Below are positions 1 through 7,516 of a DNA stretch of 64,000 bases, one piece after another (position 1 is the first letter of the stretch; each line of letters begins with the position of its first letter). The stretch is from positions 79,862-143,861 of the forward strand of contig JBPOHS010000005.1 of the NCBI GenBank assembly GCA_052035295.1, given 5' to 3'. The stretch is from HdN1 sp052035295. GTDB taxonomy: Bacteria > Pseudomonadota > Gammaproteobacteria > Pseudomonadales > Ketobacteraceae. Position numbers and translations under genes: made by a program. Below the pieces are notes generated by a model. It had not been told where the DNA came from, did not search any database, and saw only the letters and a list, made by a program, of their open reading frames with translations.

Positions 1-539
1 TTTACGTCTTCACGCACGAGGTAGGTACGCTCCCCACCGTCCGGAAAACGCAGCGTGGCGGTGTGGTATTCCAGATCGAGTGCTTTCACGATGGCCGTCT
101 GTTCCTTGCTGCCGGTCACGACCAGTGGTGGTTTCTGGCCTGCAGGCGCGGTAATCGCCACAGCGTTGGCGCCACTATTGGCAACCGGCCCATTCCCTTT
201 CACGAAGACGGCCAATTCCTCGGCATATTCGACCTTCACCGTGTCGCCGACTTTCACCTGTTGCAGTTGCGCGGCTTCGGGACTGATACGCAGTGTCTTG
301 CGATTGCCCTTGGCGTCAACCAGCACGACTTCACGGGATGGATAATCAATTTTTTCCACTGTGGCCACCAGCGTGGTCAGTGTCGACATGACGCCTCCCG
401 GCACCCCGTCCACGTGCGCGCGCGATTGTGTCGTGGTCACGGCGAGGGAGTCGTCGGGTACCGAGGTGCAGCCTGTCATCAAGGCGGAGCACAAAACGGT
501 GAGCGTCAACAGGCGGGCTGTCTGATAGGCGGTTTTCAT
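1..539 (-). CDS. Putative outer-membrane or periplasmic lipoprotein (3' end beyond window)
   Basis: An open frame of 179 codons starts at an ATG at 539-537 and runs off the left edge, so the C-terminus is missing. A GGGGAA ribosome binding site precedes it. The N-terminus is a lipoprotein signal: a basic start, a hydrophobic core and a cleavage site M-T-G-C with the lipidated cysteine at residue 24. The rest is soluble and beta-rich, with two similar stretches that each read roughly as a link between a residue pair and a 'T-x-R-h/V-x-x-E' strand, suggesting a small duplicated beta domain. I do not recognise a named family. It is divergent from the MaoC-like gene. Secretion and lipidation are read from the sequence; function is unknown. 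Confidence 0.8.
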   Translation of the reverse strand, partial: MKTAYQTARLLTLTVLCSALMTGCTSVPDDSLAVTTTQSRAHVDGVPGGVMSTLTTLVATVEKIDYPSREVVLVDAKGNRKTLRISPEAAQLQQVKVGDTVKVEYAEELAVFVKGNGPVANSGANAVAITAPAGQKPPLVVTGSKEQTAIVKALDLEYHTATLRFPDGGERTYLVREDV

Positions 540-839
540 GAGGTTCCCCGTGATGGTTCGTTAGGTAGAGATTAACCGGAGAATCGTCTGTGTGAGCACT
601 TTTTTTCATGTTTGCCAGTGTCTTGCAGTCCTTGCGGGGAAACCGCTCAAGACGTTTGTGTCGCTTTTTGTCCAAGGCGTGTCGTGATGAGAGCTTCAAC
701 CGTAGATACACTCATAGCAGAATGACTGCTACAGATAAGCCTTCTACAAATAAGCCTGTTGCAGGCCTGACTGTTGCTGGCATTTATGCGCCAGAAAAGC
801 CCGTTGCAGAATGAACGCCATCCCTTGACGAGAAAATAC
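540..839. other. Intergenic region between divergent genes
   Basis: About 300 bases separate the lipoprotein gene from the MaoC-like gene. It should hold both promoters, but I see no strong consensus. The nonamer GCAGAATGA occurs twice (717-725 and 806-814), with related AAGCC-x-GTTGCAG text between. No convincing small gene was seen. Confidence 0.4.
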
Positions 840-1763
840 ATGACATCGACCTCACCATCGACCGACGCATCACGTTCCCCCCGCGTTACTGTGGCTGACT
901 TGCCGTATAAACTGCTGCTGGAAAACGCAGACACGATGAGCGCCATGTTGTTGGGCGGTTTGCGCTCGCTGCTGCCGCTCCGCGATCGCGCCGAGGACGC
1001 GCCGATACAGGCGACTGTGGCCGCACCTTCCCTTGCGTTGGTCAATGCCTTTGCCGCCTGGTCTGGAACCCCGTCGCCGGTGACCGCCGTGCCCGTGCCG
1101 CTGGTGTGCGCCAAAATCACCTTGCCCGTGGTATCGGCGTTGACGGCGCGGTCCCCGTATCCCCTGTTGAGCGTGCTGAATCAGGGCGTGCGTCTGCGCA
1201 TTCACAAGCCGCTACCGCTCAATGAGCCGATTCATCTGGTTGGGCGTTTGCTCGATGCCAGCGATGACGGTTATCGCGCCCGCATTTGCTCGTCCATTAC
1301 GGTGGGAACCGCCAGTGCCCCGGAAGCCATGGAGGTCGAAGCCATTGCCGCGGTCATGCTCAAGCCGCGTCCCGCCTCGGACGCGTCGGCGCCCCGTGAA
1401 ACCCCCGATTTCGAGACGGTGGGCGAGTGGCAAGCCTCCGCCGAGGAAGGCCAGACCTTCTTCTGGTTGACCGGTGACTTCAACCCCATTCATACCGTGC
1501 CGTTCATTGCGCGGCGCACCCGTTTCCGGGGGTGCATCATGCACGGGTACGGCGCGTTCGCGCAGGTGTATTCCTGCCTCGAAAACAGTGGTGCGAGCAT
1601 CGCCGACATCGAGGTGCGTTTTCTCTCGCCCTTGCCCTTGCCCAGTTCGCGGCTGCTGATACAGCGCGCTCGCGCCGCTGATGCCGAAGGACGCATTGCC
1701 TTTCGTCTGATGGACGCCGGGAGCAAGGTTTATCAAGCAGGATCCTACAAGGAGGTGCTCTGA
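840..1763 (+). CDS. MaoC-like hot-dog fold dehydratase/hydratase
   Basis: A 307-residue protein of the MaoC/(R)-specific enoyl hydratase superfamily. The C-terminal half carries the hydratase signature: D213-F-N-P-I-H218 followed by a His-Gly pair (H235-G236) after 'GCIM', the usual Asp/His active-site arrangement of (R)-hydratases. The N-terminal half is probably a second, degenerate hot-dog domain. ATG 840 is chosen over an upstream TTG at 774 because the extension is basic and lacks family character. The stop overlaps the ATG of the next gene (TGATG), and a GGAGG site for that gene lies inside this one, so the two are translationally coupled. The expected reaction is hydration of a trans-2-enoyl thioester; the substrate is unknown. 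Similar genes in other bacteria sit with a thiolase and a FabG-like reductase; the reductase is absent here. Confidence 0.8.
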   Translation: MTSTSPSTDASRSPRVTVADLPYKLLLENADTMSAMLLGGLRSLLPLRDRAEDAPIQATVAAPSLALVNAFAAWSGTPSPVTAVPVPLVCAKITLPVVSALTARSPYPLLSVLNQGVRLRIHKPLPLNEPIHLVGRLLDASDDGYRARICSSITVGTASAPEAMEVEAIAAVMLKPRPASDASAPRETPDFETVGEWQASAEEGQTFFWLTGDFNPIHTVPFIARRTRFRGCIMHGYGAFAQVYSCLENSGASIADIEVRFLSPLPLPSSRLLIQRARAADAEGRIAFRLMDAGSKVYQAGSYKEVL

Positions 1764-3055
1764 TGCCAGCCGTCAACGATCGTTTGCCGGTGCTGGTGGC
1801 CGGCGCGCGCACCCCGTTTCTCGACAGTGCCGGCGCTTATTCCCCGCTGATGAGCTATGAGTTGGGAGCCAAAGCGCTTGCCGGGCTCATGTCGCGTGTT
1901 GCGCTCGATCCCGCTCGCGTGGGCCTGGTGGTGATGGGAACGGTACTGCATGAAATCAACACCACCAACGTGGCGCGAGAGGCGATGCTGGCGGCAGGTT
2001 TGCCGTCGATGGTGCCCGCCTATACGGTCGCCATGGCGGGCTTGTCACCCACCGTCGGCGTGATCAATGTGTGCGACCAGATCGCGGCAGGACGTCTGCA
2101 ATTCGGTATCGCGGGCGGCACCGAGAATTTCTCCGATGTACCCATCCGTCTCTCGCAGGCGATTCGCCGTACCTTGATGAAAGTGCGTCAAAGCCGCTCT
2201 ACCGGCGATCGCCTCAAGCTGCTGGCGGGATTGCGCCCACGGGACCTCGGACTGGATCTGCCCAAAAGTGCCGATTTCACCACCGGCCTGACAATGGGCG
2301 AAGCGTGCGAAGCCATGGTGCGGAAATTTGGCGCGGCCCGCACAGACAGCGATGCCTTCGCTGCACGCAGTCACGCACGCGCCATCGCGGCACAGCACGC
2401 TGGCTGGCTGCGGGAACAAATGGTACCGGTGCAAGTCAGTGGCATGAGCGTCACCGAGGACAACACACCGCGCGCCGACGCCACCGCAGAAGGGTTGGCG
2501 CGCTTGTCGCCGGTATTCGACCGCAAACAGGGCATTATCACGGCCGGCAACTCATCGCGTTTTTCTGACGGGGCAGGGGCATTGATGCTGGCGTCATTGG
2601 GCGCCGCCAAAGCCGAGGGCCTGCCGGTGCAGGCGCTGATCCGTGATTATGTGCTGACCGGGGTTCCCAGCCTGACCGAAGAAATGTTGCTGGGGCCGGC
2701 CATGAGCATTCCTGCCTTGCTGTTGCGCAACCAATTGGGCTTTGCCGACATCGGGGTGTGGGAAATCCACGAAGCCTTCGCGACGCAAGTCCTGATCAAT
2801 CGCCAATGCATGGCGTCGCGTGACTTCATCCGCGAGCGCTTTGGTGAGCGGGCCCCCTTTGGTGAAATACCACTGGAACACCTCAATGCCTGGGGGGGAT
2901 CCCTGTCTCTGGGGAATCCGTTCGCGGCTACCGGCGTGCGACTGCTGCAAACCGCGGCGCAGCGCATGGCCCGTGAGAATGCTCGTTATGCGGTGGTGTC
3001 ATCGTGCGCGGGCGGAGGCCTGGGGGCGGCAGTGTTACTCGAGAATCCGGGATGA
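1763..3055 (+). CDS. Thiolase-fold protein (FadI/FadA2-like) lacking catalytic Cys and His
   Basis: A 430-residue protein with a complete thiolase fold: N-terminal VAGARTPF, a central IAGGTE strand, HEAFA, and a C-terminal CAGGG motif. Aligned by the P-A-x-T-V and IxxG/AGG landmarks, the nucleophilic cysteine of thiolases falls on Gly93 (codon 2039-2041). In the GHP loop the catalytic His is replaced by Asn385 (LGNPFAATG, codon 2915-2917). The HEAFA His and the C-terminal Cys remain. By established thiolase chemistry, loss of the nucleophile should abolish acyl transfer, so it may be a non-thiolytic acyl-CoA binding protein or partner of the MaoC protein. Annotation pipelines would call it acetyl-CoA acetyltransferase. 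It is translationally coupled to the upstream gene through a one-base overlap. Confidence 0.85.
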   Translation: MPAVNDRLPVLVAGARTPFLDSAGAYSPLMSYELGAKALAGLMSRVALDPARVGLVVMGTVLHEINTTNVAREAMLAAGLPSMVPAYTVAMAGLSPTVGVINVCDQIAAGRLQFGIAGGTENFSDVPIRLSQAIRRTLMKVRQSRSTGDRLKLLAGLRPRDLGLDLPKSADFTTGLTMGEACEAMVRKFGAARTDSDAFAARSHARAIAAQHAGWLREQMVPVQVSGMSVTEDNTPRADATAEGLARLSPVFDRKQGIITAGNSSRFSDGAGALMLASLGAAKAEGLPVQALIRDYVLTGVPSLTEEMLLGPAMSIPALLLRNQLGFADIGVWEIHEAFATQVLINRQCMASRDFIRERFGERAPFGEIPLEHLNAWGGSLSLGNPFAATGVRLLQTAAQRMARENARYAVVSSCAGGGLGAAVLLENPG

Positions 3056-3062
3056 AACAGGG

Positions 3063-3728
3063 TCAAGCACGGCGCCCGACGCCGTGCACGTCCACGAGTT
3101 GCACGTCCACGAGTTGCAATTCCCGCTCCACATAATGGCCGATCATGTTGGCCAGTCCGTCCACCAGCTCGTCAAAGGAGATGACCGGATTACGCTCGTT
3201 CATGTGGTGAATGAAAGCGTGCATGCCGCCATGAATGAAAATATAGATACTGATCGACGGATTACCGTTCATCCGCAGGTATTCCGGGTGTTTCAACAGG
3301 TACTGCACGGCCAGTTCGCGTAACGCCTGCTCTATGGGGGCACGGTTGAGTTCTGTTTCCGCCCGCAGTGCGTGTTGGGCACAGCGCAGTAATTTGCCGT
3401 CGTCCCGCCGCAGCATTTCGCCCACTTTCACCAGCATTTCCCGAATGGCCTCGCGCACCGGCAGATTCACCATCAAGGGTGTCAAGTCGCGAATGATACC
3501 CACCGTTTCATCAATGACCCGCCCGAAGATTTCCTCGAATACGGCTTCCTTGTTGGGAAAGTACTCATAGAAGGACCCGATGCCCACTCCGGCGCGGTCG
3601 GCAATATGCTGCGCGGTGGTGTTCTGCAGGCCGCGCTCCGCTACCACGCTGAAAGTGGCTTCCAGTATGGCCTCGACGGTTGCCTTGGCGCGCTTTTGGC
3701 GGGGTTGGCGCGGGGGACGTTTGTTCAT
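3063..3728 (-). CDS. TetR/AcrR-family transcriptional regulator
   Basis: A 221-residue regulator with an N-terminal TetR helix-turn-helix (about residues 10-60; AERGLQNTTAQHIADRAGV then GSFYEYFPNKEA) and a helical ligand-binding domain. I choose ATG 3728; an in-frame ATG three codons upstream and a longer extension exist but add only a basic tail. The C-terminus ends with a short duplicated QLVDV. It is divergent from the SDR/diiron/monooxygenase genes and shares with them a 100 bp gap containing an inverted repeat (3747-3766), so it most likely represses that operon and itself. Its tail-to-tail placement against the thiolase-like gene makes control of that gene less certain. The inducer is unknown. 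Confidence 0.85.
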   Translation of the reverse strand: MNKRPPRQPRQKRAKATVEAILEATFSVVAERGLQNTTAQHIADRAGVGIGSFYEYFPNKEAVFEEIFGRVIDETVGIIRDLTPLMVNLPVREAIREMLVKVGEMLRRDDGKLLRCAQHALRAETELNRAPIEQALRELAVQYLLKHPEYLRMNGNPSISIYIFIHGGMHAFIHHMNERNPVISFDELVDGLANMIGHYVERELQLVDVQLVDVHGVGRRA

Positions 3729-3735
3729 GACAGCC

Positions 3736-3766
3736 ATCCGAGTTGTATCCGAGTAATTCGTCGGAT
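3736..3766. promoter_or_regulatory. Candidate TetR operator
   Basis: The gap between the divergent TetR and SDR genes holds a 6-bp inverted repeat ATCCGA-N8-TCGGAT (3747-3766) with an AATT centre. A second copy of ATCCGAG (3736-3742) lies 11 bp away, one helical turn. Position and symmetry fit a TetR operator; binding is inferred. Confidence 0.55.
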
Positions 3767-3829
3767 TACAGTGCCTGTATCCCAACGCGCCGTCAAGCTC
3801 TGGCGCATGAGCCTTTGGAGACACCTGTC

Positions 3830-4651
3830 ATGACCAGCACTCACCCCTCCCGTCACAGCAGCGCCGTCGTTACCGGTGCCGGTAGTGGCATCGGCCGCGC
3901 CTTCGCGCTCGAAATCGCTGCCCGCGGTGGTCGTGTCATCTGCGCTGACATCAACCCCGACACGGCTGCTGAAACGGTGCGCAGGGTGCAGGCGAAGGGC
4001 GGCTCAGCACTGGCGTTGCAAGTCGACGTCGCCAGCATCGATCAAGTCGAACAGCTCGCGGCTGAGGCCGAGCGTTGGCTGGGTGGCCCGGTATCGCTGG
4101 TGGTGAACAACGCCGGTGTCGGCGTCGGCGGCAAGCCGGTGGGCGAGATTCCGCTGGCTGACTGGCAGTGGGCGATGGGCATCAACCTGTGGGGCGTGGT
4201 GCACGGTTGCCATGTCTTCGCGCCCAAACTGCGGGCGATGGGGCACGGCGGCATCATCAATGTCTGTTCCACGGCGAGCTTCGCCGCCGCCCCGGGAATG
4301 TCGCCCTACAACGTGTCGAAGGCGGCCGCTCTGGCGCTTTCGGAAACCCTCGCCGCAGAGATGGCGGGAACCGGTGTCAAGGTGACAGCGCTGTGTCCCA
4401 CTTGGGTCAAGACCAACATCGTGCAGGGCGGGCGTATTGCCACCAACGCTTCCGGGCTGGCGGGTCAGCTGATCAATCGCGGCATGGCGCCGGCACGGGT
4501 CGTGCGCGAAACCCTCGACGCCCTCGATAGCGGGCGCCTGTATGTGTTGCCGCAGCTCGATGCCCGACTGATATGGCGTTTCAAGCGCCTGATGCCCGAC
4601 AGCTACCGGTTCGGTGCCGGGCTGCTGGCGCGTTACGCCCTCAAGAGCTGA
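3830..4651 (+). CDS. Short-chain dehydrogenase/reductase
   Basis: A 273-residue classical SDR. The cofactor loop is TGAGSGIG (15-22), followed by Asp40 at the end of strand 2, which favours NAD(H) over NADP(H). NNAG is at 93-96, and the catalytic set is a Ser around 147, Tyr160 and Lys164 (SPYNVSKAA). ATG 3830 is supported by a GGAG site at 3817-3820; the longer frame from 3743 would overlap the probable operator. It is the first gene of an SDR / diiron protein / flavin monooxygenase operon. A reasonable role is oxidising an alcohol to the ketone or aldehyde that the downstream Baeyer-Villiger-type enzyme would attack; this pathway order is inference. Confidence 0.85.
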   Translation: MTSTHPSRHSSAVVTGAGSGIGRAFALEIAARGGRVICADINPDTAAETVRRVQAKGGSALALQVDVASIDQVEQLAAEAERWLGGPVSLVVNNAGVGVGGKPVGEIPLADWQWAMGINLWGVVHGCHVFAPKLRAMGHGGIINVCSTASFAAAPGMSPYNVSKAAALALSETLAAEMAGTGVKVTALCPTWVKTNIVQGGRIATNASGLAGQLINRGMAPARVVRETLDALDSGRLYVLPQLDARLIWRFKRLMPDSYRFGAGLLARYALKS

Positions 4652-4686
4652 AGGCTTCCTTTCACCCAACACGCAGGAGAATCATC

Positions 4687-5613
4687 ATGGCGTCCATCGA
4701 TCTGGACCAGATGCTGATCAGGATTCGCGCCACGCAGTGGGCGCTCGACGAGTTCGACTGGGAACGGCCCGGGGCGGACTGCATCTCCGCCGAACAATGG
4801 CCGCAACTGAAAACCTTCATGGCCGATCTGGTGTGGATCGAACACATTGGTGCGCGTGGATTCGCGGCATTGGCCAAGATGGCGCCGAACGACACGTTGC
4901 GCGAGATATACACGTATTTTCACGCCGAGGAACAGCGTCACGCCAATGCCGAAATGGCACTGATGAAGCGGTGGGGCATGCTGGATGGCGATACGTTGCC
5001 ACTGCCCAATATCAACATCCGGCTGGCCATCGAGTGGCTGGACCGTTACGCCGATGACATGCCGCTCAACGTGCTCGGCTCGGTGATCCCCATGTTGGAA
5101 GTAGCGCTGGATGGTGCACTCTGCAAGTTTCTGCTCGACACCGTTGATGATCCGCTTTGCCACGACGTGTTTGCCCGCATCAACGACGACGAGGCCCGCC
5201 ACCTGGGTGTTGGCTTCACCGTGCTGGAAATGCAGGGCCGTTCGCCGCTGTTCGGCCAGCTGTTGCGTTGTGCGGGAACGGTGATCGATCCGCGTCTGCT
5301 GTTGGGCGTTATCGCTTACTTGCCCCTGCTTAATCGTATGCGTGACAACCTGGTGACACTCGGCTTGCCCGAAGAGAAGTTGTACGCCGCCATCACCCGC
5401 TTCGAAAAAATCGGTGGCCGTACCGACGATGGTCGCCGCAACCCGTGGTTCCACCTGATCCGCCTGCACGGAAAAGCGATGGTGAACCGCCGCAACCGCT
5501 GGTATCACCTACCGGCAGATGCACTCGTGTCGGTCAGCGACCGGCTGCCGGCGAGCCTGATGCCGGCGGTGCCCAGCTGGGTGAAAGAACTTGACCCCCG
5601 TCCCGTGGTGTAA
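4687..5613 (+). CDS. Ferritin-like diiron protein of unknown function
   Basis: A 308-residue protein that I cannot assign to a named enzyme. It displays the carboxylate-bridged diiron ligand pattern of ferritin-like four-helix bundles: Glu52 (WIEH), Glu82-x-x-His85, Glu138 and Glu169-x-x-His172. That arrangement occurs in fatty-acid desaturases of the soluble class, N-oxygenases and related oxidases, so an O2-dependent oxidation or hydroxylation is likely. The C-terminal third (about 220-308) is basic and outside the bundle. ATG 4687 follows an AGGAG site. It lies 35 bases after the SDR and 12 bases before the flavin monooxygenase, indicating one transcript. Confidence 0.7.
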   Translation: MASIDLDQMLIRIRATQWALDEFDWERPGADCISAEQWPQLKTFMADLVWIEHIGARGFAALAKMAPNDTLREIYTYFHAEEQRHANAEMALMKRWGMLDGDTLPLPNINIRLAIEWLDRYADDMPLNVLGSVIPMLEVALDGALCKFLLDTVDDPLCHDVFARINDDEARHLGVGFTVLEMQGRSPLFGQLLRCAGTVIDPRLLLGVIAYLPLLNRMRDNLVTLGLPEEKLYAAITRFEKIGGRTDDGRRNPWFHLIRLHGKAMVNRRNRWYHLPADALVSVSDRLPASLMPAVPSWVKELDPRPVV

Positions 5614-5625
5614 GGAGTCCCGACA

Positions 5626-7131
5626 ATGAGCCTCGCACAAGCACTCAATAACGCTGTTACTGAGCGGGATACCGCTTTGCATGACGTGGTAGTGATCGGC
5701 GCCGGTTTTTCCGGGTTGGGTGTCACCCATCGTCTGCGCGAAGCCGGCGTGCGCGATATCGTCATTCTGGAACGTGCCAATGATGTTGGAGGGACCTGGC
5801 GCGATAATCGCTACCCTGGTGCCGCCTGCGATATTCCTTCCAACCTGTATTCCTGGTCGTTTGCGCCGAATCCGGACTGGTCGCGCAGCTATCCTTCGGC
5901 GCCGGAAATCCATGCCTACATCCGCCGCACTGCGGAGCGTCTGGATCTGCTGCGCCATGTGCGCTTCCAGCAGAACGTTACAGCCCTGCATTTCGACAAC
6001 AATCACTGGCGGGTCGATATCAACGGGGGTAGCAGCGTGCGGGGGCGTACCTTGATCATGGCGTCAGGGCCGCTGGCGAATGCCAGGTTGCCTGCCATCG
6101 CCTGTATCGAAACGTTTGCCGGCAAGCAAATCCACAGTGCGCGCTGGGACGCCGACTACGATTTTCAGGATAAGCGGATCGCGGTGATTGGCACCGGGGC
6201 CAGTGCCATTCAGCTGGTGCCCGAGCTGGTGAAACAGGCCCGACAGGTGAAAGTGTTTCAACGCACGCCACCGTGGGTATTGCCGCGAGCCGACTTCGCC
6301 ACGCCGGATTCGCACAAGCAGTTGTTCAACCGCCTGCCGGTGGCGCAGCACGCCGTGCGGGAAGCATTGTTCTACGGCCATGAGGTCATGGCGACGGCGC
6401 TGATCTGGCGTTCGCCGCTGTCATCGGTATTGGAAAGGGTGGCACGGGCACATCTGCATCACCAGGTGCCCGATCGCTGGTTGCGACGCCAGCTGACCCC
6501 TCAATATCGTATTGGCTGCAAGCGCGTGCTGATTTCCAATGACTGGTATCCCGCGTTGCAACAAGCCAATGCCAAGTTGGTAACCTGGCCCATCGTGGCG
6601 TTGCGGCCGGAGGGTGTGCAGACCGCCGAGGGAGCTGTGCATGCCGTGGATTGCGTGGTATTTGCCACAGGCTTCGAGGTCGGCAAGGCCGGGACCCCGT
6701 TTCCCGTATACGGTCTTGGTGGTGTAGAGCTAGGGACGCAATGGAAGCGTGGCGCGTCAGCCTACAAGAGCATCAATGTCGCAGGGTTTCCCAATCTGTT
6801 CATGATGCCCGGGCCGAATTCAGGGCCAGGCCACAACTCCTATCTTTACTACATGGAGGCGCAATTCGAGTATGCGGTGCGGGGCGTGAAGGCCATTCTC
6901 GATGACAATCTGGCGCAGTTGGATGTCCGGTCTGGTGTGCAGGCGGCCTACAATCGCGATATTCAGAAACGCTTGGCGGCGACCAACTGGAACTCGGGCT
7001 GCAAAAGCTGGTACCTGACCGAGGAGGGTTTCAATGCGACCATGTTTCCCGGATTCGCAACGCAGTATGCGCGGCAGATGCAGGCGTTTCGTTTGGGGGA
7101 TTATGTTCAGCGGGGGAGGACGAAGGTATAA
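5626..7131 (+). CDS. FAD-dependent Baeyer-Villiger-type monooxygenase
   Basis: A 501-residue flavoprotein monooxygenase. Two dinucleotide folds are visible: FAD-binding GAGFSG (25-30) with the following ERANDVGGTW, and NADPH-binding GTGASA (189-194). Between them sits the BVMO fingerprint FxGxxxHxxxW as F164-A-G-K-Q-I-H170-S-A-R-W174. The expected reaction is NADPH- and O2-dependent insertion of oxygen next to a ketone, or S/N-oxygenation. An AAGGAG site precedes ATG 5626. It is the last gene of the SDR/diiron operon, ending just before a strong terminator, and is probably controlled by the divergent TetR repressor. The substrate is not evident from sequence. Confidence 0.9.
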   Translation: MSLAQALNNAVTERDTALHDVVVIGAGFSGLGVTHRLREAGVRDIVILERANDVGGTWRDNRYPGAACDIPSNLYSWSFAPNPDWSRSYPSAPEIHAYIRRTAERLDLLRHVRFQQNVTALHFDNNHWRVDINGGSSVRGRTLIMASGPLANARLPAIACIETFAGKQIHSARWDADYDFQDKRIAVIGTGASAIQLVPELVKQARQVKVFQRTPPWVLPRADFATPDSHKQLFNRLPVAQHAVREALFYGHEVMATALIWRSPLSSVLERVARAHLHHQVPDRWLRRQLTPQYRIGCKRVLISNDWYPALQQANAKLVTWPIVALRPEGVQTAEGAVHAVDCVVFATGFEVGKAGTPFPVYGLGGVELGTQWKRGASAYKSINVAGFPNLFMMPGPNSGPGHNSYLYYMEAQFEYAVRGVKAILDDNLAQLDVRSGVQAAYNRDIQKRLAATNWNSGCKSWYLTEEGFNATMFPGFATQYARQMQAFRLGDYVQRGRTKV

Positions 7132-7146
7132 CTTCGCTGCCAGGCA

Positions 7147-7184
7147 CAAACAAAAAAGCCCGCGTTAGCGGGCTTTTTTGTTTG
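7147..7184. terminator. Bidirectional intrinsic terminator
   Basis: A perfect 17-bp stem (7147-7163 with 7168-7184) closes a GTTA loop; the core is AAAAAAGCCCGC / GCGGGCTTTTTT. A-runs and T-runs on both sides let it stop the monooxygenase operon on the plus strand and the tRNA-Leu transcript on the minus strand. Confidence 0.95.
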
Positions 7185-7216
7185 ATCGATCAGTTGTCAC
7201 CAATCGATATCAGAAT

Positions 7217-7301
7217 TGGTGCCGAGGAGAGGACTCGAACCTCCACGGGTCGCCCCACTAGTACCTGAAACTAGCGTGTCTACCAATTTCACCACCTCGG
7301 C
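7217..7301 (-). tRNA. tRNA-Leu (anticodon CAG)
   Basis: On the minus strand the 85-nt sequence folds as a class II tRNA: acceptor GCCGAGG pairs with CCTCGGC, a D arm with TGGTAGACAC, and an anticodon stem CTAGT/ACTAG around loop TTCAGGT (anticodon bases 7267-7265, CAG). It has a long variable arm (GGGGCGACCC), a T arm with GGTTCGAGTCC, discriminator A and an encoded CCA end. The long variable arm and anticodon identify leucine. Confidence 0.97.
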
Positions 7302-7330
7302 ATGCAACTTTAGCGAGATTCACGCCTTTG

Positions 7331-7363
7331 AGATGTCAAACAACTTACAAGATGTCAAACAAC
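7331..7363 (-). promoter_or_regulatory. Direct repeat upstream of tRNA-Leu
   Basis: The 14-mer AGATGTCAAACAAC (plus strand) occurs at 7331-7344 and 7350-7363, a 19-bp period. Read on the minus strand each copy contains TTGACA, so one or both may serve as -35 elements for the tRNA gene. A good -10 box was not found. Confidence 0.4.
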
Positions 7364-7516
7364 CCGCAAAGGTTTATAGTGTGAACACAAGCATCAGCAG
7401 CGGAGGCGAACTTTACAGAAGCTGCGGTTGCTTGTCAAATGGGATTTTAGGGAATAGAGTGCCCCGCCAAGGAAATCCCCATTCCTGCCTTTTCAAAAGC
7501 TTATCGAGAACCCTGA

